A stretch of DNA of 64,000 nt from Variovorax sp. DXTD-1 (GCF_003984625.1 NZ_RWKH01000002.1:186001-250000), one strand, 5' to 3'. Positions 16,107 to 25,285 are shown, counted from the first letter of the stretch. Program-made: numbers and translations. Notes: generated by a model from the letters alone, not told the origin.

Positions 16107-17344
16107 AGGTCGGTTTCCTTGACGATGGTTTCGACGGCGAAAGAGGCTGCTGCCGCACCAACGGGCCGGGCGGGCTCCTGGCGGGCGCAGAGGATGTGAT
16201 GGGCGCCGTCCTGCTCGCGGAACAGCGTGGCGCCGGCGCGGGCGTTGCCGAACTTCAGGGCGTGCTCCTGCACGTTGGCGGCGGCGCCGTCCGGCGTGCC
16301 GATGACCAGGCCGCGCGGCGACAGCCAGAAGGCTTGCTGCGTGCCCTGCCCGTCCGTCGTGCGCACAGAGCCGCCGGAGCCCTGCAGGCCGCCGTAGGGC
16401 AGCACCACGACCGGCGCGGTGTCGAGCAGGCCGCCGGCCAGCCAGTAGGTCTTGTCGGCGCAGACGAAAACGCCGCCTTCGCAGGGCTCCACGACGGTGA
16501 TGGGCGCCGGAAACGGGATGTAGCCCTTCGAGGGCGAAAACAAGCCGTAGTAGTACGGTTCCGAGATGAGTAGCGCCGGTCCGGCCGCCACGAGCAGCGA
16601 GCCCTTGTAGTGGCGCACGATGGAGCCAGGCGGCATGTCGGCCAGCAGCAGCGAGCGCAGCACCGGGCCGTTGTTGGACAGCGAGACGATGTCGCCGCCG
16701 TCCGCGAACGTGCCGTTGAAGACCGAGCCGTTCGGGCCTGTCATGTAGATCATGGTGTTGGCGCCCAGGCCGGTGATGCGCAGGCCGCCGTTCGCGGGCA
16801 GCGTGATCGCCACCGGCGGCGTGGAGCCCGACTCGCCGAGTGGGCCCAGCTCGGTGAAGGCCAGCTGATAGCGGCCCTCGGGCAGGCCGCCCGGGATGAC
16901 CGACACGGAAGGCGCGACGGCCGGCCGCGGCGTGGCCAGCGGCAGCGCGCTGGTGCCGCGCAGGCGCCCGATGCGCTGGCCGTTGGACCACACCGCGTCA
17001 CCGTCCGGCATGCGCGCGTAGCTGATCGGCGTCAGCTCGGGCAGGTTCGTGAGCACGCTCGTGGGCACCAGCCCGCTGCCGGTTGGCTCCAGGTGCAGCA
17101 GGTCGTTGCCGATGGCGCAGTAGCCCTCGGTCTCATCGCCCCAGACCGAATGGGCCGCAACGCCGGAGGTGGCCAGCTCGTAGCCCCTGCGCCGCTTCAG
17201 AAAGCCGCGGCTCGTGATGTCGATGTTGTCGCCGGCGGACAGGTATGTCGCCTTCGATCGGTCCGGCAGTGTGCGGCCGAGCCGCGTCGGCTCCAGGCGG
17301 TTGTTGACGCCGGGAGAGAAGGAGCCGAGGTTTACGGTGCGCAT
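16103..17344 (-). CDS. Tail/stabilisation-type virion protein, beta-rich
   Basis: A 413-residue protein starting MRTVNLGSFSPGVNNRLEPT. An N-terminal arm is followed by repeated beta segments with many Gly turns, suggesting a propeller-like tail or DNA-stabilisation protein. It lies directly after the adaptor gene in the head-tail region. The start is preceded by a 7-bp hairpin (17347-17353 with 17358-17364) and the weak motif at 17383. Confidence 0.55.
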   Translation of the reverse strand: MRTVNLGSFSPGVNNRLEPTRLGRTLPDRSKATYLSAGDNIDITSRGFLKRRRGYELATSGVAAHSVWGDETEGYCAIGNDLLHLEPTGSGLVPTSVLTNLPELTPISYARMPDGDAVWSNGQRIGRLRGTSALPLATPRPAVAPSVSVIPGGLPEGRYQLAFTELGPLGESGSTPPVAITLPANGGLRITGLGANTMIYMTGPNGSVFNGTFADGGDIVSLSNNGPVLRSLLLADMPPGSIVRHYKGSLLVAAGPALLISEPYYYGLFSPSKGYIPFPAPITVVEPCEGGVFVCADKTYWLAGGLLDTAPVVVLPYGGLQGSGGSVRTTDGQGTQQAFWLSPRGLVIGTPDGAAANVQEHALKFGNARAGATLFREQDGAHHILCARQEPARPVGAAAASFAVETIVKETDL

Positions 17345-17382
17345 GGACCGGGAGTGTTCCCGGTGCGTTCCCGCGGGTCGAA

Positions 17383-17395
17383 TCCTAGAGGGGGG
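17383..17395 (-). promoter_or_regulatory. Weak leader-motif copy C (TCCTAGAGGGGGG)
   Basis: A degenerate relative of the CCCTAC(T/C)GGGG motif, placed 39 bp upstream of the start at 17344, the same distance as copies B and D. A stable 7-bp hairpin lies between it and the start codon. Confidence 0.3.
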
Positions 17396-18052
17396 TTAGG
17401 CCAGCGGCGCCGGATGGGCCACGCTGCCGTTGCGGGACCAGTTTTCATTGCGCGCGCCCGTTCTCCTGCCGAACTCTGCCTCGAAGCGCGCCAGTGCTTC
17501 GGCCGACAGCTGTGGAGCGATTTGCTCACTGTCTCGGCGGCTGTAGGCCCGGTAGAGCATCCAATCGACGAGGCTCTGGTGCCATTCGGGCCGAAGTTCC
17601 GGTTCGTCCGAATCGTTTTCGAGCGTCGTCAGGGGCAGCCGGTAAACCGCCAACTGGATGGTGCCGCTGACCGCTGGACGCGGATAGAGATGCAGCTTGC
17701 CAGTGTCAAGACCTCGGATCAGATACAGCGGCACGTTGCGCGCCGTGTCGGTGCGCCAGTAAGGCCACGTGCAGCCAACCTGCTCCACGGTGCTGAGTCG
17801 CACCTCTTCGTTGCCGATGCTGGCGCTGCGCACCTGGAGGATGCGGGGGTCGAGCGTGATGGTTTCGTCGTTGGCTGCATAGCCGATCGTGCACATCGCC
17901 GAGGTCGAATCGGCCAGCACGAACGCCCGGCGCGCCGCTTCGATCTGCCCCTCGTTGGCGAAGCGAACAAGCTGCGAGTCGGAGCAGAACGGCGGATCGG
18001 CATGGTCGTCGGCCTCGTCGCGGTATGCCGCGATCAACTCTTCGAGGGTCAT
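17396..18052 (-). CDS. Head-tail adaptor-type protein (DUF6682-like)
   Basis: A 218-residue protein. The N-terminal helices (MTLEELIAAYRDEADDHADP and LVRFANEGQIEAARRAF) resemble phage adaptor proteins that bind under the portal. A beta-rich middle contains TLDPRILQVRSASI, and a helical C-terminus contains HQSLVDWMLYRAYSRRDSEQ. Its order, after capsid and before tail genes, supports a connector role. Assignment to DUF6682 is from memory of the pattern. Confidence 0.65.
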   Translation of the reverse strand: MTLEELIAAYRDEADDHADPPFCSDSQLVRFANEGQIEAARRAFVLADSTSAMCTIGYAANDETITLDPRILQVRSASIGNEEVRLSTVEQVGCTWPYWRTDTARNVPLYLIRGLDTGKLHLYPRPAVSGTIQLAVYRLPLTTLENDSDEPELRPEWHQSLVDWMLYRAYSRRDSEQIAPQLSAEALARFEAEFGRRTGARNENWSRNGSVAHPAPLA

Positions 18053-18053
18053 C

Positions 18054-18500
18054 TCAGGCCTCGGCCAGGACGCCGCGCAGCCACGCCTGCCCGCGGGGGT
18101 TGCGGTCTTCCAGCACGGTGAACGGGAAGCGAAGTGCGTTGCGGCGGCGCAGCTTGTTCATTGCCTCGCCGAGACGGTCGTCGATGGTCTGGTCGTAGTC
18201 CGTGCGCTTCGCACGCGCCAGGCGCTCGACATACTTGCGCTTCACGACCTGCTCGATTCCGCGCACGATGAACTGGGTGACGCCGTTGACGCCGACCTGC
18301 ACCAGCTGCGGGTCGTTTTCGTCCGACGACTCGGAAATGATGATCTTGACGGGCTCGCTCATGAAGGCTTCCAGAGCGGCGCCGTCGAGGGACACGACCT
18401 TGTCGATGATGTCGGTTTCGCGGTGGCGCTCGCCGATGGTGAGCTCGGAATCGGCCCCGATGTATTCGGTGGCGGCTTCGACTTGTTGGGCCTTGGGCAT
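18054..18500 (-). CDS. Hypothetical head-region protein
   Basis: A 148-residue protein starting MPKAQQVEAATEYIG, with AAGGAG in front of the start. It is helical and charged, and GVNGVTQFIVRGIEQVVKRK is the best-conserved-looking part. It lies between the minor capsid gene and the adaptor. Podoviruses often keep a small head protein here; function unknown. Confidence 0.58.
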   Translation of the reverse strand: MPKAQQVEAATEYIGADSELTIGERHRETDIIDKVVSLDGAALEAFMSEPVKIIISESSDENDPQLVQVGVNGVTQFIVRGIEQVVKRKYVERLARAKRTDYDQTIDDRLGEAMNKLRRRNALRFPFTVLEDRNPRGQAWLRGVLAEA

Positions 18501-18559
18501 GCGTTTTCTCCTTGGAACGATGAAGAGCCGCCCGACCGAAGCCAGGGCGGCCGCGAGGT

Positions 18560-18916
18560 TTACACCTTGGCGAGGTAGTACAGCGTGTTGGACGCCGCTA
18601 CGGCCGCCAGCGTCGCGTTCTGCGCCACGCGGAAGCCGCGCGGGTCGGTCTTGATGCCCACCGCCGCCGACAGCGTGGCTGCGCCGGTCGCGTCCTGCTT
18701 GAACGCCGAAGCCTCGGCCATGCCCGCGTACCACTCGATGGTCACACCATTGGTGTTGCGGATGCGCACGTACCGCGGGGTGAAACCGCAGTCGATGAAC
18801 AGGTCATCGGCCGCGGTCAACGCCGTGGCGTCGAAGACGATCTTGCCAACGGCGGTGCCGGGAGTGCCCGGGTCTTGGGCGGGGGTGCGGGTCTGGCCCG
18901 CGGAGTTGTCAGCCAT
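18560..18916 (-). CDS. Minor capsid / decoration-type protein
   Basis: A 118-residue protein starting MADNSAGQTRTPAQDPGTPG. It has a flexible N-terminus, then a compact beta-rich domain (DLFIDCGFTPRYVRIRNTNG). It lies directly downstream of the major capsid gene, the usual place for decoration proteins. AAAGGAAAA precedes the start. Inferred role. Confidence 0.55.
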   Translation of the reverse strand: MADNSAGQTRTPAQDPGTPGTAVGKIVFDATALTAADDLFIDCGFTPRYVRIRNTNGVTIEWYAGMAEASAFKQDATGAATLSAAVGIKTDPRGFRVAQNATLAAVAASNTLYYLAKV

Positions 18917-18933
18917 GATTTTTCCTTTCATGC

Positions 18934-18955
18934 GCGGGGGCGCTCAGGCCCCCGC
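18934..18955 (-). other. Intercistronic hairpin after the capsid gene
   Basis: An 8-bp GC stem (GCGGGGGC / GCCCCCGC) with a 6-base loop lies between the capsid stop at 18963 and the next start at 18916. No T-run follows, so it is more likely an mRNA-stabilising or partial attenuation structure than a full terminator. A similar GC stem lies near 18527-18552. Confidence 0.5.
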
Positions 18956-18962
18956 AAGAGGT

Positions 18963-20006
18963 TTACGCGAGCGACGACACGCCGGCCTCGACGACCGCCA
19001 TCCAGCCTTCGTTGAGCAGCACGCTGCTCATGTAGAACTTGGCGCCGATGTAGCCGCGCTGGCCGAGCGGGTCCGACTTGTCCTTCGTGCCCGGCGGGAT
19101 GTACGTCGGGTCGAGGGCGTCGCCGCCACGCAGCGCCACTTGGCCCCAGGCGTCCTCGCCAGTCACGATGAACGGGTACACGTCCACATTGCTGCCGCCC
19201 GTGCTGAACAGGCCGGTTGCGCCCACGGCCGCGCCTGCGTTCTGGTAGGAGGCCAGTTCCGGCGAGGTGACAAAGCGGAAGTTCTCCACCGTGCCGATCT
19301 CGTAGGGGCTGACCACCTTGCGCACGCCGTACTGGGCGACGGGCACGAAGCCGGCGATGTCGCGAACGTCGGATTCCGCATCGGTGTGGACGAACACCAG
19401 GTACGAGGCTTCGACGGGCGAGGTCTTGATGTTCGCCGAGGGCGCCAGGATGCTGGTGATGCGATCCGCGTGGTTGGCTTGCAGGTTGCGGCTCACGCGG
19501 CGCAGCATCGCCAGGGTGATCTTCGCGGCCACGGCAGCGCGCGAGGAACCGCCGGCGTAGTGCACGTTGGTGCAGGCCTTCAGCACGCCGTAGCGGATCA
19601 TCTCGCGCACCAGCGCAATGCGTTCGCCGCAATGCTTCTTCATCTCGGCCGGCACGTCGTCCTCGTAGGTATCGGCGGTCTGGTCGGTGAGCTGGTAGAG
19701 GCAACCGTACTGCCGGATGCGCGTGGTCACGTCCACCGGCACCAAGCTGTCGGGCGAAGGCGTGACGCCCTCCGTAAGCATGTGGGCAAGCGGATCAGCC
19801 TTGGGGCGGTTCTGCGTGTTGAAGTCCACCGCCGTGGCGCCGAAAGGCAGGTAGCGGCGGTACACGACCGTCTGCCCTTGGTTCCGCGGCAGTTGACGCT
19901 GCATGCCGGTGATGCCGAGCACCTCGGCGCCGACTGCGTGGGCGAGGATCTCGCCCTTGATCTTGTTGATCCGACCCGCGGGGGAGTCGTAGGTAAAGCC
20001 ACTCAT
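18963..20006 (-). CDS. N4-gp56 family major capsid protein
   Basis: A 347-residue capsid protein. Family hallmarks include QGQTVVYRRYLPF, SPDSLVPVDVTTRIRQYGCL, QLTDQTADTYEDD, RYGVLKACTNVHYAGGSS and the C-terminal QRGYIGAKFYMSSVLLNEGW. It forms the icosahedral shell with an HK97-like fold. It follows the scaffold gene with a good ribosome-binding site. Length is normal for the family. Confidence 0.9.
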   Translation of the reverse strand: MSGFTYDSPAGRINKIKGEILAHAVGAEVLGITGMQRQLPRNQGQTVVYRRYLPFGATAVDFNTQNRPKADPLAHMLTEGVTPSPDSLVPVDVTTRIRQYGCLYQLTDQTADTYEDDVPAEMKKHCGERIALVREMIRYGVLKACTNVHYAGGSSRAAVAAKITLAMLRRVSRNLQANHADRITSILAPSANIKTSPVEASYLVFVHTDAESDVRDIAGFVPVAQYGVRKVVSPYEIGTVENFRFVTSPELASYQNAGAAVGATGLFSTGGSNVDVYPFIVTGEDAWGQVALRGGDALDPTYIPPGTKDKSDPLGQRGYIGAKFYMSSVLLNEGWMAVVEAGVSSLA

Positions 20007-20023
20007 GTTTTTACTCCTTGGGC

Positions 20024-20839
20024 TCAGAGGCCCCTGACCGACTTGAAGCCGGCCTCGAATGCGTCGTTGTCGCTCAGTGCAGTCTTGGCCTTGCCGGGGG
20101 TGCCGGCGGGGGTCAAGGAGTTCTGCAACCGAGCGCTGCTCTTAGCCTGTTGCGTCTGCTTGGCAGCGCCCCAGGCGTCAAATTTGGAGATGACCGCGCT
20201 CAGCTCCTTGGCCTTTTCGGTGGAGTTGAACGTGTTGCGGACATCGTCCGGCTGCGCTGCGAGCCACAGTTGAAAGTCCTGCGACCCGATCTTTTCGCGC
20301 CAGCCCTCGTGGAAATGGTCCATGAGCTCGGCCTGCAGATCCGGTTGGCTCGGCAGCGTCTGTGGCTGCGGGGCTGCGCCGGTCGCGGGTTCCTGGCTCG
20401 TGGGCATGCGTGCATTGACGTAGGCGGCGATATCCGGGTTTGCGGCTTCGATCTCCTGAATCCGCTCGGGCGTCAGCGAGGGTTTCGCCGGGGCCTTTCG
20501 CAGTTCCTGGATCACGCCGCCGTATTCACCCAGCTTGCCGTTTACCTTGCGCAGCTGACTCTCGAGCTCGGGCACACGGCCCAGCAGCGTGCGCACCTCG
20601 GTTTCGGTCAGCCCCGCAATGCGCGGCTGCTCCTCGGCGTTGGGCTGCTGCTCAGGCTTGGCACCAGCTGCGGGCTGTGCGCCGGTCGCGGCGGGCTGCG
20701 CACCACCATCGGCCTCGGCTGCAGGCTTGGCCTGCGCGGGGGCTTCGGTAGGCTCAGCACCGCCAGCAACACCGGCAAAGCCCGCGGCGAATGCCGCATC
20801 GTTGTCCTGCTCGTTCTGCTGCGTCAATTCCGGGTCCAT
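20024..20839 (-). CDS. Capsid scaffold protein
   Basis: A 271-residue protein starting MDPELTQQNEQDNDAAFAAG. The N-terminal half is acidic with Ala/Pro/Gln-rich low complexity. A short coiled coil (EVRTLLGRVPELESQLRKVN) follows, then a helical, basic C-terminus (KQTQQAKSSARLQNSL), which is the usual capsid-binding end of scaffolds. AAGGAG precedes the ATG. It lies between portal and major capsid, the standard place. Confidence 0.8.
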   Translation of the reverse strand: MDPELTQQNEQDNDAAFAAGFAGVAGGAEPTEAPAQAKPAAEADGGAQPAATGAQPAAGAKPEQQPNAEEQPRIAGLTETEVRTLLGRVPELESQLRKVNGKLGEYGGVIQELRKAPAKPSLTPERIQEIEAANPDIAAYVNARMPTSQEPATGAAPQPQTLPSQPDLQAELMDHFHEGWREKIGSQDFQLWLAAQPDDVRNTFNSTEKAKELSAVISKFDAWGAAKQTQQAKSSARLQNSLTPAGTPGKAKTALSDNDAFEAGFKSVRGL

Positions 20840-20870
20840 TTGCACTCTTCTCCTTGGTTTTCGCCGGGGG

Positions 20871-21083
20871 TCATTCCTGATCGCCAGCGGGTTGGGCCGG
20901 GTCTGCCTCATTGGACAGAGCCAGCAATTCCTTCCAGGCCGAGATCTGGCCGCGCGTGTGCGCGGTCTCGTCGGGGCCCATGCTCATGCGGTCGTTCCGT
21001 AGGCGCAGCTCGTTCAGCCGCTTGGTGGCGTGCTGTTCGACAAAGCGCCAGGTCGGCGAGCGCGGATCGATCTCGAGCTTCAT
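20871..21083 (-). CDS. Small conserved-type head protein
   Basis: A 70-residue protein starting MKLEIDPRSPTWRFVEQHAT, with NELRLRNDRMSMGPDETAHT and RGQISAWKELLALSN. Small helical proteins with this layout are common right after phage portal genes. Its ATG overlaps the portal stop as ATGA. Function unknown. Confidence 0.62.
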   Translation of the reverse strand: MKLEIDPRSPTWRFVEQHATKRLNELRLRNDRMSMGPDETAHTRGQISAWKELLALSNEADPAQPAGDQE

Positions 21084-23269
21084 TGCGCGCCACCTTCAAT
21101 GCCGGCATTCACGCCGACGTTCGGACTGGCCGGGTTTGCGGGTGTGAGCGGGTTGGTGTTGTGCTCGGGAGGCAGCGCTGGCACGTCCACCACGGGGATC
21201 GCGGGATCGTTCGGCGTGGCGTCCTGGCCGCCACTGGCCGCCCACATGGCATCTGCTGCAGGTGCAATGCTCGGGTTCATCGCCACGTTTTGCGCGGCTT
21301 GCGTCGCGCCGAACAGGCCCTCCACGTTCTTGGTGGCGGTCTTGGCCTTCGTTTCTTCCGTCTGGGCTGCCAGCAGCGTGGCACGCGCCGCGGCCTCACC
21401 TGCCTTCGCTTCGATGAGCGGGTCGGGTGGTCGTTGGCTCTGTTGGGCCCGCTCCTCGGCAGAGAGCATGAAGCGCTTGGGGTCCATGCGCTGCCCCTTC
21501 ACCAGCTCGGCAAAGTACTTCGCCGGGTCGACCCCGTAAACCGGATCACGCACAAAGCTGGCCATCTGGATGAGGAACTGCTGTTGCGCATCGCGTTCCA
21601 CCAGCGCCGAAGATGCGCGCACGTCGACCTGCATGTCGCCCTTGATCGAGTCGTCGGGACTGTGCTGCATCATCCAGTCGAAGTAGCGCTCGATGTGCGG
21701 CCGGGTGACGTAGTCGTCGAAGCGCTTGGCCAGCCGACGCAACACGCTCGATGCGTTGTTGTTCTGCAGCTGCATGCCGCCCAGCGTCTTGGGTGCATCG
21801 CCACGAATGCCCTGCAGCATGGCGGGCATGCCGGTGGTGTCCTCGGCCATCTTGAGGGCGAACTCGACCACGTTCATGAGCTCGGCCTGCACGGACGGCA
21901 CCACGAAAGCATTGAATGCGGCGCGAACGTCGGAGGCGTCGCTATCCGGGTTCAGGCGCCACACGCGGCCAGGCTTCAGGCTCAGGTCTGAGGCGCCGTC
22001 GGCCGGCGTGACGCCGTTACCGATGATGATCTGCGGAGCCGCCGACAGCGCCGAGTTGTCCATGGTGGCGCGCACGGCGCCATTGAGCATGCGCTGCACC
22101 GTGCGGATCTGGCGCCCCACACCCATGCCCCACGGCATGCCCGGGCGGGCCTGCCACGCCAGCACGTCGTAGGGGAAGTCGCCGGAGTCCAGTGCCGACA
22201 GCGTGACCTTCACGAGACGATCATTCACCAGCACGGCCATCGCCGGGATCTTGTCGCCCTCGATGCCTTCGATATCTTCCACACCCATGGCACGCAGCTG
22301 CTCGGTGTCGCAGTAGCCGTAGAAGATCCACATTTCCCACTGCTCATCCTGGCGCATCGTGGTGCCGTCGGTCGCTTCGCGCGCACCGGTCTGCGAGGGA
22401 CCTTCCTTGAGCGCGGCGCTGATCTGCTCGGTGTCGTAGCCGGGCATGCTCACCATCTCAAGGAGCTGGCGACGGCTCAGGTATTCGCGCTCCCAGGTGA
22501 AGCCGCCTTGATGGATGTCGTCACCGCAGGCCGGGTCCGGGAAAAAGTTCCACGGGTCGACGCGCTTTGAGGCCGGTTTGATTTCCGAAATGACGATCTG
22601 CGACACGCTGCCGGTGGCGTCCCGCTGAACGATCTTGCCCGACTGCTTGACGGGAAACGGACCCTTGAGCACACCCGAGCCCAGCCGCGCCGAGTCCTCG
22701 ATGAGCTTGCGCACCTCACCGTGCCAGTTCGACTCCACCAGGCAGTCGTCGATTTCGCGCTGCATGCCCTCGGCCGCCTTGTCGGCTTGGTCCTTTTGAC
22801 CTTGGACAAAGGTCTCCATTTTCTGCTGGTCGTACACGCCGCCCATGAAGTCGATGAGCTGCTGGCGCACGGCGGCCCCGAGCCTGGGAATGGGCGTCGC
22901 TTGGATCTCCCATGCCCGATCATCAATCGGCAGCAGCATGTCGGACACACGCGCCGCCGCGGCGTCGACATAGGGGCGCGTGATGTTGAGGAAAACCACC
23001 GAGCGCGTCGGTGCCTTGGAATCCGAGTCACGGACTTCCACCCAGCCCTTCAGGTTGCCCATTCGGTAGGTCGACTGATACCGGCGGTTGGCATCGTCGA
23101 TGCCTTGGTAGTGCTCCTCGTCCTCTTGCCAGTCGGTTTCGATGCCTGAGGACTGGCGCCCGCTCACGGCCTCGCGGCGCTTGCCCAGCAGGGTCGTGAG
23201 CAGTTGCGCGCGCAGTGCGTCGTCGGGCTTGTCTTCGGTGTCGTTCATTTCAATATCCGACTTCAGCAT
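21080..23269 (-). CDS. Portal protein
   Basis: A 729-residue portal, a length typical for short-tailed phages. Key stretches are WQEDEEHYQGIDDANRRYQ, VVFLNITRPYVDAAAARVSD, KPASKRVDPWNFFPDPACGD and AWQARPGMPWGMGVGRQIR. The C-terminal part has Ala/Glu-rich helices (EAKAGEAAARATLLAAQTEE) that may form a barrel. It makes the dodecameric DNA channel at one vertex. Two starts are possible: 23269 with GGGAG 7 bases upstream and a 20-bp overlap with terminase, or the ATG at 23248. Confidence 0.88.
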   Translation of the reverse strand: MLKSDIEMNDTEDKPDDALRAQLLTTLLGKRREAVSGRQSSGIETDWQEDEEHYQGIDDANRRYQSTYRMGNLKGWVEVRDSDSKAPTRSVVFLNITRPYVDAAAARVSDMLLPIDDRAWEIQATPIPRLGAAVRQQLIDFMGGVYDQQKMETFVQGQKDQADKAAEGMQREIDDCLVESNWHGEVRKLIEDSARLGSGVLKGPFPVKQSGKIVQRDATGSVSQIVISEIKPASKRVDPWNFFPDPACGDDIHQGGFTWEREYLSRRQLLEMVSMPGYDTEQISAALKEGPSQTGAREATDGTTMRQDEQWEMWIFYGYCDTEQLRAMGVEDIEGIEGDKIPAMAVLVNDRLVKVTLSALDSGDFPYDVLAWQARPGMPWGMGVGRQIRTVQRMLNGAVRATMDNSALSAAPQIIIGNGVTPADGASDLSLKPGRVWRLNPDSDASDVRAAFNAFVVPSVQAELMNVVEFALKMAEDTTGMPAMLQGIRGDAPKTLGGMQLQNNNASSVLRRLAKRFDDYVTRPHIERYFDWMMQHSPDDSIKGDMQVDVRASSALVERDAQQQFLIQMASFVRDPVYGVDPAKYFAELVKGQRMDPKRFMLSAEERAQQSQRPPDPLIEAKAGEAAARATLLAAQTEETKAKTATKNVEGLFGATQAAQNVAMNPSIAPAADAMWAASGGQDATPNDPAIPVVDVPALPPEHNTNPLTPANPASPNVGVNAGIEGGAQ

Positions 23270-24686
23270 CGAGAGGCTCCCAGCCGCGGCGACTCGTCGA
23301 GGCTTCGACTGGTCGCACGATGGCCTTGCGTTTCATCATCAGGGCGTAGCGCGTGGCGCTTAGCAGGTCGTCCATCGCTTTGACGACCTTTCCGTCCTTG
23401 CGGTGGTAGAGGCGGAATTCCTGAAACCAGTCGTCCAGGTTGGAAAACACCTTGAGGCGGCCGGTCTGCATGCGCTCGAGCATGTCCATGAGGCCGGCTT
23501 CCACGCCATTGCTGCCGTCGTCGAAGGTGGCGCGGTCGCGCAACATCTTCAGACCGGCAGCCGCGTATTGCTTGGCGAGCTGCTCGCCGCTGCCCTTGTC
23601 ATGCTGCAGGCCGTCATGCGGCCACGAGGTGGGCACCCAGGCGCCCCAGGGCTTGATCGTGGCGGCGTGCATTACCGGCGTGGCCTCGCGCATGCGGTGC
23701 GCGCGGATCACGTATATGCAATCGACATCGCGGTCCCATGCGAGCTGGACGGCGGCCGTGGGGTGGTCCCAACCGAAATCAATGCCGTTGATGCGCGGCC
23801 AGTGCGCGGGCACCTGGAACGGTGCAACCTTGATTGCATCCTCTTCGACGGGGAAGATTCTCCCGCTGCCCAGCGTCGGGATACCCTTCGCGCGCGCCTC
23901 GCGCTCGTGGGCGGGGTAGCTGGCGATGATCTTCTCGCGTTGCTCTGGCGTGTAGTGCTCGGCGTCCTCAATCGTCATGTTGGTGACGTGGCGCGCGGTG
24001 GCGCTGGCATCCTTGGCCGGCAGCAGGAACATCGTCACCACGGCCGACATGCCCAACAGCGGGGTGAACGTCATTTGCGAGAACTGGCCGCGTTGCCCGT
24101 TGTTCGTGCGCGTGAGGCCTTCGCTGTAGATGTCGAGCGGCGGCTCTTCGTCGTACCAAACGCCGTCGACCGTCGGGCCCTGCCACTTCTCGCGGCCCTT
24201 CTCGTAGGCCTTGAACGAGAGCACCGATTCGCCGGCTTGCACGTCGCCGCCGCCACCGTGGCGCACGACCACGCTATCGAGTAGGTTGGCCACGCCCATG
24301 GCGCGGCTGTAGTCCTTGATGGCGTCGGCCGGGATCATTCCGGTGCCCCAGGCCTCGGAGACGGCCGGCGGCCCCAGCAGGATGCGCTGCGGGTTGTCGC
24401 GCGTCGATTCACCCGTGACTGACCCGGCCCACAGCGTGACGGGTTTCTCGAAGACGGCGCCCTCCCACCAGCTCGGATATCGCCCGGTTAGGTGGATCGC
24501 CCACTCGGCGCCCCCTGCTACCGTCTTGCCCAGCTGGTTGCCGGCCATGAAAAGACGCTCGGAGTACTTCGCGCCCGCGGCGTGGAACGCGCGCTGTTTT
24601 GCATAGGCGTTGTACTGCTCGAGCCGACGCCTGGAGAGTTCCGCTTCAACCTGCGCCAGCATGGCGCCGCGCAGATCGTCATGCAC
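23250..24686 (-). CDS. Terminase large subunit
   Basis: A 478-residue packaging motor. The Walker A-like AGNQLGKT lies at residues 48-55, Walker B GVWYDEEP at 175-182, and the nuclease begins with GIDFGWDHP near residue 305. It pumps DNA into the prohead and cuts concatemers. It starts at a GTG (24686) overlapping the small subunit by 8 bp and ends just inside the portal gene. Family length is normal. Confidence 0.93.
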   Translation of the reverse strand: MHDDLRGAMLAQVEAELSRRRLEQYNAYAKQRAFHAAGAKYSERLFMAGNQLGKTVAGGAEWAIHLTGRYPSWWEGAVFEKPVTLWAGSVTGESTRDNPQRILLGPPAVSEAWGTGMIPADAIKDYSRAMGVANLLDSVVVRHGGGGDVQAGESVLSFKAYEKGREKWQGPTVDGVWYDEEPPLDIYSEGLTRTNNGQRGQFSQMTFTPLLGMSAVVTMFLLPAKDASATARHVTNMTIEDAEHYTPEQREKIIASYPAHEREARAKGIPTLGSGRIFPVEEDAIKVAPFQVPAHWPRINGIDFGWDHPTAAVQLAWDRDVDCIYVIRAHRMREATPVMHAATIKPWGAWVPTSWPHDGLQHDKGSGEQLAKQYAAAGLKMLRDRATFDDGSNGVEAGLMDMLERMQTGRLKVFSNLDDWFQEFRLYHRKDGKVVKAMDDLLSATRYALMMKRKAIVRPVEASTSRRGWEPLDAEVGY

Positions 24687-25236
24687 TGCCCAGCTCCTTG
24701 CGTAGCTTCAGCAGCTCGGTGGTGGCCAGCGAAGCGAGGTTCTCGTCGCGGGCCGGTTCGATCTTGATGCCGTAGGCCTCGCGCTGCAGGCCGATGAGCG
24801 TGCCGGCCGCGTCGACCAGCGTCTTCATGGTCTTCGTGCGCACGGTCAGAGCCACGCGCTCTTTCTCGACCTTCTGGTTCTCGGCCTCGAGCTCCTTGGT
24901 CAAGCCGTCGCAAAGCGAGCTCAGCCGGTCGAGGTAGGCGCGGTGCCGCAGGCGCACGGTGGCAACGTCCGAAGCAGCAGCCTCGACCACCTGGCGCTCA
25001 GTCGCGTGCGCATGCTTCTGCCTAGTCACCTCCTTGGCGACCAGCGCGTCGGCACGGGCTTGGATGCGCGGATTGAGGTTCCGCTCCCATCGGTCGCGCT
25101 TGGCTCGCTTCGAGATTGCCGCGTGGGTGATGCCGTGCTCTTCGGCGATAGCGCGGAGAGCCTTGACGCCAGCGCGGTAGTCGCGCTCGATCAATACCCA
25201 ATCGGGCGTTGTCGGTTTGGTGGCGCTGGTATCCAT
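24679..25236 (-). CDS. Terminase small subunit
   Basis: A 185-residue protein. The N-terminal helix-turn-helix contains VKALRAIAEEHGITHAAISK, followed by a long helical region for oligomerisation (LRHRAYLDRLSSLCDGLTKE). It recognises the packaging site on phage DNA. It overlaps the large subunit by 8 bp. Its start lies 38 bp below the CCCTACCGGGGG motif and just after a 6-bp hairpin (25238-25243 with 25251-25256). Confidence 0.82.
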   Translation of the reverse strand: MDTSATKPTTPDWVLIERDYRAGVKALRAIAEEHGITHAAISKRAKRDRWERNLNPRIQARADALVAKEVTRQKHAHATERQVVEAAASDVATVRLRHRAYLDRLSSLCDGLTKELEAENQKVEKERVALTVRTKTMKTLVDAAGTLIGLQREAYGIKIEPARDENLASLATTELLKLRKELGSA

Positions 25237-25273
25237 GGCCCGGATGGTTACCGGGCGGCTTGGATACTGGAAA

Positions 25274-25285
25274 CCCTACCGGGGG
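25274..25285 (-). promoter_or_regulatory. Repeated leader motif CCCTACCGGGGG, copy D
   Basis: Placed 38 bp upstream of the terminase small subunit start. The TAG stop of the upstream HTH gene (25276-25278) lies inside it. As the first gene of the packaging and head block lies below it, this is the best candidate for a late-operon control site. Confidence 0.45.
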
